Positions 55,913 to 64,000 of a stretch of DNA of 64,000 bases are shown here, piece by piece. The notes under the pieces were generated by a model that was not told the DNA's origin, searched no databases, and saw nothing but the letters and a program-made list of their open reading frames with translations. Origin of the DNA: JALOAD01 sp023228995 [NCBI: Candidatus Muiribacterium halophilum] (GTDB taxonomy: Bacteria; Muiribacteriota; Muiribacteriia; Muiribacteriales); assembly GCA_023228995.1 (NCBI GenBank), contig JALOAD010000002.1:1-64000 (forward strand), read 5' to 3'. Made by a program: the position numbers and the translations under genes. Each line of letters begins with the position of its first letter. The first letter of the stretch is position 1.

Positions 55913-58027
55913 TTACTCCTCAAGCATTGCTTTTCTTGAAAGATTAATTCTACCTTGTTCATCAATTTTAATAACTTTAACATCAATTTTATCTCCAACA
56001 TTAAGAACATCAGTAACTTTATTTACTCTTGCTGCTGCAATTTGTGAAATATGTACAAGACCTTCTTTAGTAGGAGTAATCTTAACGAAAGCTCCAAAAT
56101 CCATAATTCTTGTAACAACACTATCTTTATATTCTTCATCAACTTCAACTTCTTTAACAATGCTTAAAACAAGTCTTTTAGCTTTTTCAGCCATTACACT
56201 GTCATTTGAAATTATTTTAACTTCACCAGAACCATTTGAATCAATATCAATATCAACTCCAGTTTGTTCTATTATAGATTTAATCATTTTTCCGCCAGGT
56301 CCAATTACATCTTTAATTTTATCAGGATTAACCATAATAGATTCAATTCTTGGAGCATATTCAGAAAGTTCTTTTCTAGGATTATTAATTGCACTATTCA
56401 TAATTGAAAGAATGTGCTTTCTACCAGTATTAGCCTGAGCAAGTGCTTTAGCCATAACACTTAAAGGAAGACTTTTTATTTTAATATCCATTTGAAGTGC
56501 AGTAATACCATTTTCAGTACCAGCAACTTTAAAATCCATATCACCAAAATGATCTTCATCACCAAGAATATCAGAAATGACATAATAATCATCGCTTTCT
56601 TCAATAAGTCCCATAGCAATTCCAGCAACCTGATGTTTTAATGGAACACCTGCTGCCATTAAAGCCATTGAACCAGAACATATTGAAGCCATTGAAGAAG
56701 AACCATTTGATTCTAAAACTTCAGATACAAGTCTAATTGTATAAGGAAAATCTTCAGGAGCAGGTAAAACCATTTTTAATGCTCTTTCAGCAAGATTTCC
56801 ATGACCAATTTCTCTTCTTGATACTGAACCAACTCTTTTAACTTCACCAACACAAAATGGAGGGAAATTATAATGAAGATAGAATTTTTTAAAACCAGAT
56901 GATTCAAGAACAAGTCCATCTTCCATTTGCTCATCTCTTGAAGAACCTAAAGTAGCTACACCAAGACTTTGAGTTTCTCCACGAGTAAATAGGGAAGAAC
57001 CATGAGCTCTTGGAAGTATATCAAGTTCACAAGTTATTTTTCTTATTTCATCAAGTTTTCTTCCATCAATTCTAATGTTTTCAGAAACGATTTTTTTTCT
57101 AACAACTTCTTTAATAGTATTTTCAAAAAGATTTTTTAGTATATAAGTGGTTCTTTCTTTATCTTCGCTTTCAGCATTATCAATTGAAGGCTGAATATAA
57201 TCATTGAATATCTGACTAAGTCTGTCGCTTCTATCAAGTTTCATTTTAATGGAAACAGCTTCTTTAAGTTCAGGAATTATTTTTTCTTTAATATCTGCAA
57301 TTAGTTTTTCATCAAGAGGTTCAATGATTTCAATAGGTCTTTTTGGTTTTCCAGCAAGTTCTTTAAGTTCAAATTGAAGATCAATAAGTTTTTTAATATA
57401 TTCATGACCAATTTCAAGTGCTTTAACCATATCTTCTTCTGAAGCTTCTTTAGCTTCACTTTCAACCATAGATATACCATCTTTAGTACCAGCGATATCA
57501 AGGTTTATATCACAGTTTTCTAGTAATTCATGAGATGGATTTACTTTAAATTCACCGTCTTTTTTTATAATTCTTACAGCAGCCACGGGAATATTGAAAG
57601 GAATATCAGAAATAAGTAATGCAGCGGAAGCAGCAGTTACACCCAATACATCAAATGGGTTTTCTCTATCATAAGATATTGCACTGACAATAAGTTGTGT
57701 CTCAGCTTTAAAACCTTGTTCAAATAAAGGTCTTATTGGTCTATCAATTGTTCTTGCAGTCAAGATTTCATCATTAGATGGTCTTGACTCTCTTTTGATA
57801 AAACCACCAGGGATTTTACCAGCAGCATAAGTTTTTTCTCTAAATTCAACAGTTAATGGAAAAAAATCCATAAATGCTGATGATTTTTTTGAAGCAACTG
57901 CAGTCGCAAGAACCATTGTGTCGCCTGCCTGAGCTACTACAGAACCATCAGCTTGTTTTGCAAGCTTTCCAGTTCTTAACTTATACGATACTCCGTCTAT
58001 TACTTTTTCTACAATAATTTCTTTCAT
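55913..58027 (-). CDS. pnp: Polyribonucleotide nucleotidyltransferase (PNPase)
   Basis: 704 residues. Two RNase PH domains (first with PLTVEFREKTYAAGKIPGGF, RPIRPLF; second with GRKLDEIR, RGETQSLG, GHGNLAERAL), then a KH domain (VIGPGGKMIKSIIEQTGV) and a C-terminal S1 domain (RIMDFGAFVKITPTKEGLVHISQI). Degrades RNA 3' to 5' with phosphate in the cytoplasm and works in the degradosome. It lies directly downstream of rpsO, the classic rpsO-pnp order, with AGAGGGAAT before its ATG. Confidence 0.98.
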   Translation of the reverse strand: MKEIIVEKVIDGVSYKLRTGKLAKQADGSVVAQAGDTMVLATAVASKKSSAFMDFFPLTVEFREKTYAAGKIPGGFIKRESRPSNDEILTARTIDRPIRPLFEQGFKAETQLIVSAISYDRENPFDVLGVTAASAALLISDIPFNIPVAAVRIIKKDGEFKVNPSHELLENCDINLDIAGTKDGISMVESEAKEASEEDMVKALEIGHEYIKKLIDLQFELKELAGKPKRPIEIIEPLDEKLIADIKEKIIPELKEAVSIKMKLDRSDRLSQIFNDYIQPSIDNAESEDKERTTYILKNLFENTIKEVVRKKIVSENIRIDGRKLDEIRKITCELDILPRAHGSSLFTRGETQSLGVATLGSSRDEQMEDGLVLESSGFKKFYLHYNFPPFCVGEVKRVGSVSRREIGHGNLAERALKMVLPAPEDFPYTIRLVSEVLESNGSSSMASICSGSMALMAAGVPLKHQVAGIAMGLIEESDDYYVISDILGDEDHFGDMDFKVAGTENGITALQMDIKIKSLPLSVMAKALAQANTGRKHILSIMNSAINNPRKELSEYAPRIESIMVNPDKIKDVIGPGGKMIKSIIEQTGVDIDIDSNGSGEVKIISNDSVMAEKAKRLVLSIVKEVEVDEEYKDSVVTRIMDFGAFVKITPTKEGLVHISQIAAARVNKVTDVLNVGDKIDVKVIKIDEQGRINLSRKAMLEE

Positions 58028-58054
58028 AATATTCCCTCTGCTATAATTTTTATT

Positions 58055-58324
58055 TTACTTTCTCAAACCAAGTTTGCTTACGATTTCAAGATATTTTTCA
58101 TAGTTTTTAGTTTTAAGATATCTCAAATGTTTTTTTCTGTTATTAACTAGTCTTATAAGACCTTTTTTTGAGTGATTATCTTTTTTGTGAGTAGCAAAAT
58201 GTGGTCTAAGATTTTCAATTCTCTTAGTTAATATTGCTACCTGAACTTCAGCTGAACCAGTATCTTTTTCGTGCATTCTGAATTCTTCAGTAATTTTTGT
58301 TTTTTGTTCTTTTGTGATAGACAT
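58055..58324 (-). CDS. rpsO: 30S ribosomal protein S15
   Basis: 89 residues from the ATG at 58324, chosen because CCTCCT (AGGAGG on the - strand, 58331-58336) precedes it; an open upstream extension to 58384 is not part of the protein. Family blocks: HEKDTGSAEVQVAILTKRI, NLRPHFATHKKDNHSKKGL, LVNNRKKHLRYLK. Binds 16S rRNA. First gene of the rpsO-pnp-STAS-thiamine kinase-like run. Confidence 0.97.
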   Translation of the reverse strand: MSITKEQKTKITEEFRMHEKDTGSAEVQVAILTKRIENLRPHFATHKKDNHSKKGLIRLVNNRKKHLRYLKTKNYEKYLEIVSKLGLRK

Positions 58325-58440
58325 AATAGTCCTCCTAAATTTTGTAAATACAGGATTAACCGAATAAAAGGCTGGAGAGGCCAAAAATCCAGTAAAACCT
58401 AATTTAGCCTAAGAATATCATTATAATTATAGAAATGCAA
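58325..58440 (-). promoter_or_regulatory. rpsO leader, possible S15 regulatory region
   Basis: About 100 nt of leader precede rpsO. On the - strand a CTGGA...TCCAG stem and a GGCTAAATTAGG element are visible. S15 often represses its own leader in other bacteria, but leader structures differ between lineages, so this is only a candidate. Upstream are two overlapping TATAAT boxes near 58425-58440 with a poor -35. Confidence 0.3.
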
Positions 58441-58523
58441 TAAATAATTTGCTAACTGTCTACCGGTAATTTTTAATTATTCTCTCTTGTAATGGATACA
58501 AAAATGAAATTATTACAAAAGAC

Positions 58524-58552
58524 TTGACATTGTATTTTTTTTGATTTAGAAT
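58524..58552 (+). promoter_or_regulatory. Predicted promoter of the peroxiredoxin gene
   Basis: TTGACA, 17 nt, TAGAAT, about 46 nt before ATG 58599; a near-consensus sigma-70 promoter. Confidence 0.65.
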
Positions 58553-58598
58553 AATAAATATTAAATGTTATTCAAACAAAACAAAATGGAGGATTTAA

Positions 58599-59243
58599 AT
58601 GGACGAAAGATTACCACTAATTGGGGACAGATTTCCAGAAACAACTGTTTTAACTACTCATGGTAAAAAAACACTTCCTGGTGATTATAAAGGAAAATGG
58701 TTTGTATTATTTTCACATCCTGGAGACTTTACACCTGTTTGTACAACAGAATTTTATTCATTTGCTTTAAAAAATGATGAATTTGAAAAATTAAACTGTA
58801 AACTTATAGGTCTTTCTGTTGATCAGGTGTTTTCACATATTAAATGGGCTGAATGGATTAATGAAAATCTTAAAGTAAAGATTCCTTTTCCAATAATTGC
58901 AGATGAAATGGGACTTTTAGCTTTGAAATTAGGTATGCTTCATCCTTCAAAAGGAACAAATACAGTTAGAGCGGTATTTGTTATAGACCCAGAAGGTAAT
59001 ATAAGAACAATGTTATATTATCCACAAGAACTCGGTAGAAATATGGATGAAATTTTGAGAATTGTCAAAGCTTTACAGGTTGGAGCTGAAAACAAAGGTG
59101 CTATGCCTGCAAATTGGCCAAACAATGAACTTCTTGGAGATAAAATTATTGTATCACCAGCAACTGATGAAAAAACTGCTGAAATCAATAGAGAAAAATA
59201 TGATTGTTATGATTGGTGGTTTTGTTATAAAGATATGAAATAA
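58599..59243 (+). CDS. Peroxiredoxin, Prx6-like
   Basis: 214 residues. Peroxidatic C48 in [14 protein letters not shown], preceded by the [13 protein letters not shown] strand. The long C-terminal arm ([39 protein letters not shown]) and the end [14 protein letters not shown] are typical of the Prx6/archaeal-type subgroup. Two Cys near the C-terminus could resolve the oxidised enzyme. Reduces hydrogen and alkyl peroxides in the cytoplasm. GGAGG before ATG 58599. Monocistronic with its own promoter and terminator. No PerR or OxyR site recognised. Confidence 0.96.
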   Translation: MDERLPLIGDRFPETTVLTTHGKKTLPGDYKGKWFVLFSHPGDFTPVCTTEFYSFALKNDEFEKLNCKLIGLSVDQVFSHIKWAEWINENLKVKIPFPIIADEMGLLALKLGMLHPSKGTNTVRAVFVIDPEGNIRTMLYYPQELGRNMDEILRIVKALQVGAENKGAMPANWPNNELLGDKIIVSPATDEKTAEINREKYDCYDWWFCYKDMK

Positions 59244-59260
59244 ATCTTATTAATAGAAGA

Positions 59261-59293
59261 AAGAGGTATATTATATATACCTCTTTTTTTTTT
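59261..59293 (+). terminator. Intrinsic terminator after the peroxiredoxin gene
   Basis: AAGAGGTATA and TATACCTCTT form a perfect 10-bp stem with a 5-nt loop, followed by a run of ten Ts. It sits at the end of two convergent genes and may serve both. Confidence 0.85.
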
Positions 59294-60071
59294 AAATGAT
59301 TTTTAAATATTCCTCAACATCAAGTTTCATAAGATTTACGGGATTTATTATTTTATTATCCATTAATATACAAAAATCAGTTCCATATTTTATAGCTTGT
59401 TTTTTTGAAGAAATATGTATTATTTCAATTTCAATACTTTTAGGAAATTTGTTTTTTATAAAATTAAGATAATGATAAACTTCACAGTGAAAAAATTCCT
59501 GAAAATTTGCATAGAGTTTGAAATAAATCTTTTCAACTTCATATTTTTCTACATTATCTTTTCTTAAAATTTCAAAATTCATTGGAATTCTTTTAATAAA
59601 TGAAGAGTTAAAACTTTTATACATCCAAAAACTTGATTGTTTGAGATAATTTTCATAATTTAAAAGTGGTGCAAAACCAAGATTTTTAAATATTACATTC
59701 ATATTATCGTTAAATGGAGATGATAAAAGTAATATTTCATCATATTTTTCTTTAAGTTCAGTTAATATTTTATTGATTATTTCCATAAAATCAATATTAT
59801 TTTTATAATTATCTATAACATTAAAAGAAGTAAGGAATAAAACATTTTTTTCAACAACAGGAACAGGGTAACTACTTAGTTCATTTGCTTCAAACGAGCT
59901 TATTAACTTATCGTTTTCATATATACAATAAAGAGATAAATTGGAATTCTTTGCCATAAAATCTTTTTTGTTTTTTAAAAAAAAATCTATAACTTGTGGA
60001 TTTGAATCATTATATATTTGATGTAGATATTGAATTATTTCTAAAGGTTCAATAATCTTTTTTATTATCAC
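59292..60071 (-). CDS. GNAT-like protein of unknown function
   Basis: 259 residues. The N-terminal ~140 residues resemble an acetyltransferase fold: LSLYCIYENDKLISSFEANEL, a VEKNVLFLTSFNVIDNYKNN segment like the acetyl-CoA binding region, ILLLSSPFNDNMNVIFKNLGFAPLLNYENYL as the closing GNAT pattern. The C-terminal ~110 residues match nothing I know. It overlaps dapH by 4 nt as the last gene of the - strand operon, so it may add another acyl-transfer step or be unrelated. Weak family call. Confidence 0.6.
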   Translation of the reverse strand: MIIKKIIEPLEIIQYLHQIYNDSNPQVIDFFLKNKKDFMAKNSNLSLYCIYENDKLISSFEANELSSYPVPVVEKNVLFLTSFNVIDNYKNNIDFMEIINKILTELKEKYDEILLLSSPFNDNMNVIFKNLGFAPLLNYENYLKQSSFWMYKSFNSSFIKRIPMNFEILRKDNVEKYEVEKIYFKLYANFQEFFHCEVYHYLNFIKNKFPKSIEIEIIHISSKKQAIKYGTDFCILMDNKIINPVNLMKLDVEEYLKII

Positions 60072-60766
60072 CTTAAATCCTCAACAATCTTTGTTTTATC
60101 ATCTGTTCTTTTATCTTTAGTTTTGATAACTTTTGCAGGACAACCAACAGCAACGGAGTTTGCAGGAATATTTTGAGTTACAACCGAACAAGCTCCAATT
60201 ACAGAGTTTTGTCCAATATTAACACCTTCTAAAATTACTGCATTAGCTCCAACAACAACATTATCTTCAATAATTACAGGAGTAGCTGAAGGTGGTTCTA
60301 AAACTCCAGCAACAACAGCTCCAGCTCCAATATGACAATTTTTACCTATAATCCCTCTAGCTCCAATTACAGCATTCATATCAATCATTGTACCATCGCT
60401 GATTACAGCACCAATATTTATTACTGAACCCATCATAATAATACATGATTTTCCAATCTCAACTTTATCTCTTATTATAGCACCAGGTTCTATTCTTGAA
60501 TTAGCATATTCTTTTTTAAAAAGAGGTAATGCAGAGTTTCTTGCCTCAACTTCATAATCAAAATGTAAAATTAAATTTTTATTATAATCAAGTTCATCTT
60601 TAATAGAATTATAATCACCAATAATAAGATAAAAAGGATTTTCACCATAAATATTATATTTATCAGAAGGTTTGAAATTAATTTTACCTTTACTTTTTAT
60701 ATAAAACTTAGATGGGGTTTTTCTCACAGAATTTTTTATAAGAGCAGTTATTTCTTTATAGTCCAT
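60068..60766 (-). CDS. dapH: Tetrahydrodipicolinate N-acetyltransferase
   Basis: 232 residues. Helical N-terminal domain, then left-handed beta-helix hexapeptide repeats: SRIEPGAIIRDKVEIGKSCIIMMGSVINIGAVI, GTMIDMNAVIGARGIIGKNCHIGAGAVVAGVLEPPSA, VGANAVILEGVNIGQNSVIGA. The EPPSA and AVGCPAKVIK segments are specific for DapH. It acetylates tetrahydrodipicolinate in the acetylase branch of lysine/diaminopimelate synthesis. Overlaps the M20 deacylase gene by 11 nt. Confidence 0.95.
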   Translation of the reverse strand: MDYKEITALIKNSVRKTPSKFYIKSKGKINFKPSDKYNIYGENPFYLIIGDYNSIKDELDYNKNLILHFDYEVEARNSALPLFKKEYANSRIEPGAIIRDKVEIGKSCIIMMGSVINIGAVISDGTMIDMNAVIGARGIIGKNCHIGAGAVVAGVLEPPSATPVIIEDNVVVGANAVILEGVNIGQNSVIGACSVVTQNIPANSVAVGCPAKVIKTKDKRTDDKTKIVEDLR

Positions 60767-61817
60767 TAAACACTCCTTTATTAATGTTTAAGTATAATTC
60801 AACAGATTTTAAAATTTGTTCAATATTTACTTTTTCATTTTTAGTATGAGCTTCAGAAAGATCACCAGGACCTAAAATAAGAACAGGTAATTTTTCACCA
60901 AAAAAAGAACCATCACAAGTTGCAGTAAAAGGATATTCATTACAATCAAGTTTGAGATTTTTCATAGATTTTTTTGCTATATTTATAAAGTTTTTATCTT
61001 TACAAAAATAACTTAAAGTATTAAATTTCCTATTAGGATCAATTTCAATATAATAATTTTTTAAATTGATTTTATCAAACATGTTTCTGATAATTTCAAG
61101 ATCTTCTTCAAAATTATTTATTGATGTAGTTTTTCGTCTATCTATAAATAACTCTAATTTATCGGGAGTTACATTATAAATATCAGGATAGGATTTTACA
61201 CTTACAGGAGTAATTGTTTCAAGTCCAAGAAAATCATTTTTTTTATTAGGAAAAGTTTTTAAAAAGGAAAGGACTTTTGATAATTCATAAAAAACATTAT
61301 TCATTGGAGAAACAGAAGCATGAACTCTTTCACCTTTAAGAACAAGTTTGTAAACTGTTCTACCTCGGTGAGCTGTACATAATTTTAAAGATGTAGGTTC
61401 GCAAACAATACAGTATTTATAGTCTTTTACCATTTCTTTTAATAGATTAGCACCAGAAGAATCAGTTTCTTCATCACAGGTAAGAGCAATTACAGGAGAT
61501 AAAATAGTAGCTTTTGAAACAGCATAAAGCATTGATAAAACACCAGATTTCATATCAGAAGAGCCTCTTCCATAAATAAAATCATCTGTTAATTCAACCT
61601 TTATATCACCTTTTACAGTATCATAATGTCCTGATAAAACTAAACCTGAAGCTGCAAGATTTTGTTTTTTTGCTAGAATATTTCCATTTTGTTCAAAAAA
61701 TATTTCAATATCAAGTTCATTACATTTTTTTTTTATCCATTGAAGAGCTTCCAAAGTATTACCTGTATTGGAATTTATATTTAAAAAATCAACAATATCT
61801 GTAATAATTTTTTTCAT
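60756..61817 (-). CDS. M20 family metallo-deacylase/peptidase
   Basis: 353 residues. Zinc-ligand motifs: LVLSGHYDTV, YGRGSSDMKSG and CDEETDSSGA with the catalytic Glu pair, then a lid domain with GERVHASVSPMNN and a late GPGDLSEAHTKNEKV His. The C-terminal GPGDLSEAHTKNEKV layout is that of the ArgE/DapE group. Next to dapH it is the natural candidate for N-acetyl-diaminopimelate or N-acetylornithine deacylase. In the classical acetylase branch the deacylase is a different M20 subfamily, so the exact substrate is open. Confidence 0.88.
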   Translation of the reverse strand: MKKIITDIVDFLNINSNTGNTLEALQWIKKKCNELDIEIFFEQNGNILAKKQNLAASGLVLSGHYDTVKGDIKVELTDDFIYGRGSSDMKSGVLSMLYAVSKATILSPVIALTCDEETDSSGANLLKEMVKDYKYCIVCEPTSLKLCTAHRGRTVYKLVLKGERVHASVSPMNNVFYELSKVLSFLKTFPNKKNDFLGLETITPVSVKSYPDIYNVTPDKLELFIDRRKTTSINNFEEDLEIIRNMFDKINLKNYYIEIDPNRKFNTLSYFCKDKNFINIAKKSMKNLKLDCNEYPFTATCDGSFFGEKLPVLILGPGDLSEAHTKNEKVNIEQILKSVELYLNINKGVFNGL

Positions 61818-62848
61818 AATTTAAATTTCTCCGTAAGTTCTAGTCCTTTTTGCTTATTATAATTACATTTATATATATTTTTTGTATTATTATAAAGATT
61901 TCTAATTACAAAGTTGTATTCACGTTCAGTGTCAATATCAGAATATCTAAGGTGAATACTGCTCATTATTTCCCATTCATCTTCATTAAAAGCAGGATAT
62001 AAAAGTATTGATAAAGGACCAGGAATAGCTTCTTCAAGTTTAATAATAATACCTGATTTTTGATTTTCAATAAATTGATTTTCTTCTTTATTTTTACCAA
62101 CAATAAATTTTTTTAAAACAAGTTTATTTGAAGAAATATCAAAATGTCTGCCGGTTTTTAATAATTCATATTGAATAAGATCTCTATTATTTTCATTGAT
62201 TAGCGGTCTGAGTTTTCGACAATAATCTGCATAAGTTAAAAAACATCCGCCGCCAGGAGAAGAATAATCTTTAATATTATTCTTGTTTGCATATTCTATT
62301 TGTTTAAATCTTCCTCTGCCTTCAACAGAAATTATATTAATAATGTCATTTCTATTAATAATTTTATTTTCTTCAATTTTATTAATAGGAAAGTGAGAAA
62401 GAGACAATGGTCTAATAAGTATATCTTTGACATCAGCTTCACGAAGAATAGTTTTTAATGGATGAGATTTCTGTGATTTAGGTCTTTGACCAATAACTTC
62501 GCCTGTAATTAAAAAATCAATATTAAAATCTTTCATCATATTTTTTGCAATAGATAAAAATAAGATTTTACAGTCAACACAAGGATTCATATTTTTACCA
62601 AAACCAAATTTTGGTTTTTTTAAAATATCTATATATTCAGAGGTTACTTCAATTATATGCTGTTCAAAAGAAAAATCACCAATTTTTATGTTATATTTTC
62701 CTGGAATTGATTTTTTATTAAAAAATTCACTTCTAAATGTTAAGAGTATTACTTCATAACCAAGACTTTTCATTAAATGAGAAGAAATCATTGAATCAAG
62801 TCCACCTGAATAAAGGGAAAAACATCTATATTTTTTCATAACATACAT
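61814..62848 (-). CDS. TrmU/MnmA-related PP-loop protein
   Basis: 344 residues. PP-loop ATP pyrophosphatase motif SLYSGGLDSM near the N-terminus, then MNPCVDCKILFLS and ITGEVIGQRPKSQ, as in a TrmU-like family that lacks the usual MnmA C-terminal domain. A GRGRFKQIEYANKN and YSSPGGGCFLTY region follows, and the C-terminal part (IIIKLEEAIPGPLSILLYPAF) looks like the NFACT-R2-type domain this family carries. Likely a tRNA or sulphur-transfer enzyme. First gene of the dap-type operon; ATG 62848 or 62839, neither with a strong ribosome site. Confidence 0.82.
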   Translation of the reverse strand: MYVMKKYRCFSLYSGGLDSMISSHLMKSLGYEVILLTFRSEFFNKKSIPGKYNIKIGDFSFEQHIIEVTSEYIDILKKPKFGFGKNMNPCVDCKILFLSIAKNMMKDFNIDFLITGEVIGQRPKSQKSHPLKTILREADVKDILIRPLSLSHFPINKIEENKIINRNDIINIISVEGRGRFKQIEYANKNNIKDYSSPGGGCFLTYADYCRKLRPLINENNRDLIQYELLKTGRHFDISSNKLVLKKFIVGKNKEENQFIENQKSGIIIKLEEAIPGPLSILLYPAFNEDEWEIMSSIHLRYSDIDTEREYNFVIRNLYNNTKNIYKCNYNKQKGLELTEKFKL

Positions 62849-62879
62849 AATAAGTTATCGCAAAGGTTTTTTCAAGAAC

Positions 62880-63057
62880 CAAAGGAGAAGAAGGGTGAAA
62901 TAGTGAATCAAAATGTTCGGTGAACATTTTTGTGTGAAATGGTGAAATGGTAAAATAGTAAAAAGCCGGGAAAGGTTGAAAGAAATGTCGAATTTGGAAT
63001 TTGGAATGTTGAATTTTGAATTTGGAATGTTGAATGTTGAAATTCGAATGTCGAATT
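62880..63057. repeat. Mixed repeat tract with TGTTC-N3-GAACA palindrome
   Basis: GGTGAAATAGTGAA/GTGAAATGGTGAAATGG sequence (R2-like) surrounds the palindrome AAAATGTTC-GGT-GAACATTTT at 62910-62930. From about 62986 a minisatellite of GAATTTGGAATGTTGAAT-type units begins. An open frame on the - strand here is just translated repeat. Confidence 0.7.
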
Positions 63058-63132
63058 GAGTTCTCTGATTAAATAGAAAAATCAATATTGTGTCTTACCG
63101 GTAATATTCTGAGCCGGGATCTGTATTAAAAG

Positions 63133-63178
63133 CAGTATAATAACGGTATATGTAGCGTATAAGAGCGGTATAGAAGCA
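63133..63178 (+). repeat. Second copy of the AGAGCGGTAT tandem repeat
   Basis: AACGGTATATGTAGCGTATA and AGAGCGGTATAGAAGCAGT units, same family as 44149-44250. Confidence 0.65.
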
Positions 63179-63258
63179 GTGTTTTATTCAGATTTGTAGA
63201 TTTGTTTTAAAATTATTAATTCTTAATTATTCATTTTTAATTGTTTCACTAGATTGTC

Positions 63259-63278
63259 ATTCCCGTGAACACGGGAAT
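63259..63278. repeat. REP-like palindrome
   Basis: ATTCCCGTG and CACGGGAAT arms around AA, inside GTCATTCCCGTG...CACGGGAATCT, a sequence type widespread as REP elements or small-transposon ends. The rest of 62849-63818 holds a second TGTTC-ACT-GAACA palindrome (63351-63367) and AT-rich sequence with no gene that I can support. Confidence 0.7.
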
Positions 63279-63818
63279 CTATTAATAAATAAAAAAGTCA
63301 TAATTTTTCTGCCTCTAAAAAGTTTGAAAAACCTTTTTTTGGTAGAATATAATGTTCACTGAACATTTTAATTTGTTTTCATTTAGAACCTAAACCAAAA
63401 ACGGATAAAGCATTTGGAAAACTTTTTATTCATCGAAGATATTTTTTATCTTTTTGAACAGTTATTAATTAATGTATTGTAAATGTGATTTTTAATAGTA
63501 ATAATTATTTATTATATGCCTAAATTGATAAAATAGAAAGCTGTGTAAATCAAGAATATTACAAAAGAGATTATATACGGTATTATCTTATCTGAACGAT
63601 TCCATAGGAATATTAAAGCAATATTTGATAAAGAATGGAATATTAAATGAAAAAAAGTAAGTATAACTAAATATAAAACTAGATTTTGTATTAATTATAA
63701 TTATGGTATTTAACCTATATGTTTTATTTTTTTGATTAATATATAAAAAAGACTTATAATTTATCGAAAGTTTCTTTTTTAATGATTTATAAAGTATGAA
63801 AATTATTTTGGAGGGGCA

Positions 63819-64000
63819 ATGTTAAAAGAATATAGTAATAAATTAGATTTTGTTTTTACAGAATTACCTGAATTAAAAGAATATGAGAAGAATTGGAAGG
63901 AAAAAGAAGATAATATTAAATTTAATATTTGTATGATTGGTGAATATTCTAGCGGGAAAACCTCATTAATCAATTGCCTTTTGAATAAAGAAGATTTTTT
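63819..64000 (+). CDS. Dynamin-like GTPase, cut off by the window end
   Basis: At least 60 residues from ATG 63819 behind GGAGGGG. The P-loop GEYSSGKTSLINCLL at about residues 42-56, after a helix (LDFVFTELPELKEYEKNWK), is the pattern of bacterial dynamin-like/dynamin-N family GTPases, which remodel membranes or act in stress and phage defence. The rest of the protein lies outside, so the family call is provisional. Confidence 0.65.
   Translation, partial: MLKEYSNKLDFVFTELPELKEYEKNWKEKEDNIKFNICMIGEYSSGKTSLINCLLNKEDF

Noticed and set aside
62910-62930. LexA/SOS operator
   Set aside because: The half-sites are TGTTC...GAACA, the opposite order to GAAC...GTTC-type boxes, and the neighbours are not repair genes.
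62855-63085. Open frame on the - strand with NIPNSKF repeats
   Set aside because: It is the translation of the GAATTTGGAATGTTGAAT minisatellite and has no start context or family.

Overview
This is a very AT-rich bacterial chromosome segment. It carries standard bacterial housekeeping genes: thrS, hslUV, pyrBI, rpmB, rpsO, pnp and dapH. It also encodes several exported proteins with Sec signals, one lipobox and many membrane proteins. Genes are densely packed, mostly on the + strand, with frequent ATGA overlaps, good Shine-Dalgarno sites (AGGAGG) and sigma-70-like promoters. TAG, TGA and TAA all act as stops. I cannot place the organism firmly. The composition and the many TPR, radical-SAM and SGNH proteins would fit a low-GC, poorly cultured diderm lineage (for example Muirbacteria/Riflebacteria-like), but that is a guess.

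Layout. 1-3.5 kb is a repeat-rich accessory stretch with a YhcG-like PD-(D/E)XK protein, a HEPN/MNT toxin-antitoxin pair whose HEPN gene carries an in-frame TAG, and an HD-domain protein. At 3.6-4.6 kb lies an exported endonuclease I. 4.7-10.6 kb is a coupled cluster of two paralogous radical SAM/SPASM proteins, a TPR protein and an asparagine-synthetase-like ligase without the glutaminase cysteine, which looks like an uncharacterised peptide- or small-molecule-modifying pathway. 10.9-16.3 kb holds a 1416-residue exported TPR protein with a C-terminal caspase-like (clan CD) His/Cys domain, a coupled membrane-anchored protein, and a scrambled fragment copy of the large gene. 16.5-27.6 kb has a lipoprotein, a universal stress protein, two small membrane proteins, a NodU-type carbamoyltransferase, and two paralogous membrane-anchored SGNH hydrolases whose catalytic blocks are separated by long TPR insertions. 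A LemA/DUF3137 pair sits between the two hydrolases.

27.7-42.2 kb is a complete type 1 BREX phage-defence operon: brxA, brxB, brxC, pglX, pglZ, brxL. Wedged between brxC and pglX, with 4-nt overlaps, are an ABC/SMC-type AAA ATPase and a small predicted PD-(D/E)XK nuclease. This embedded ATPase-nuclease module is the best candidate in the window for a poorly described system.

42.3-54.3 kb is mostly housekeeping: a TGS-less thrS, a DUF2339 membrane protein, a HAAS/DUF4097 protein with a PadR regulator, an SO_0444-type metal permease with an HMA tail, then DedA-hslV-hslU-pyrB-pyrI-cation efflux, and rpmB. On the - strand, 58.3-54.3 kb carries rpsO, pnp, a STAS-TPR protein and a thiamine-pyrophosphokinase-like gene. 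A Prx6-like peroxiredoxin (+) follows. Then a - strand operon (62.8-59.3 kb) has a TrmU-like PP-loop protein, an M20 deacylase, dapH and a GNAT-like protein. The last kilobase is repeat-filled and ends in a truncated dynamin-like GTPase.

No tRNA, rRNA, CRISPR array, transposase or integrase gene was recognised.
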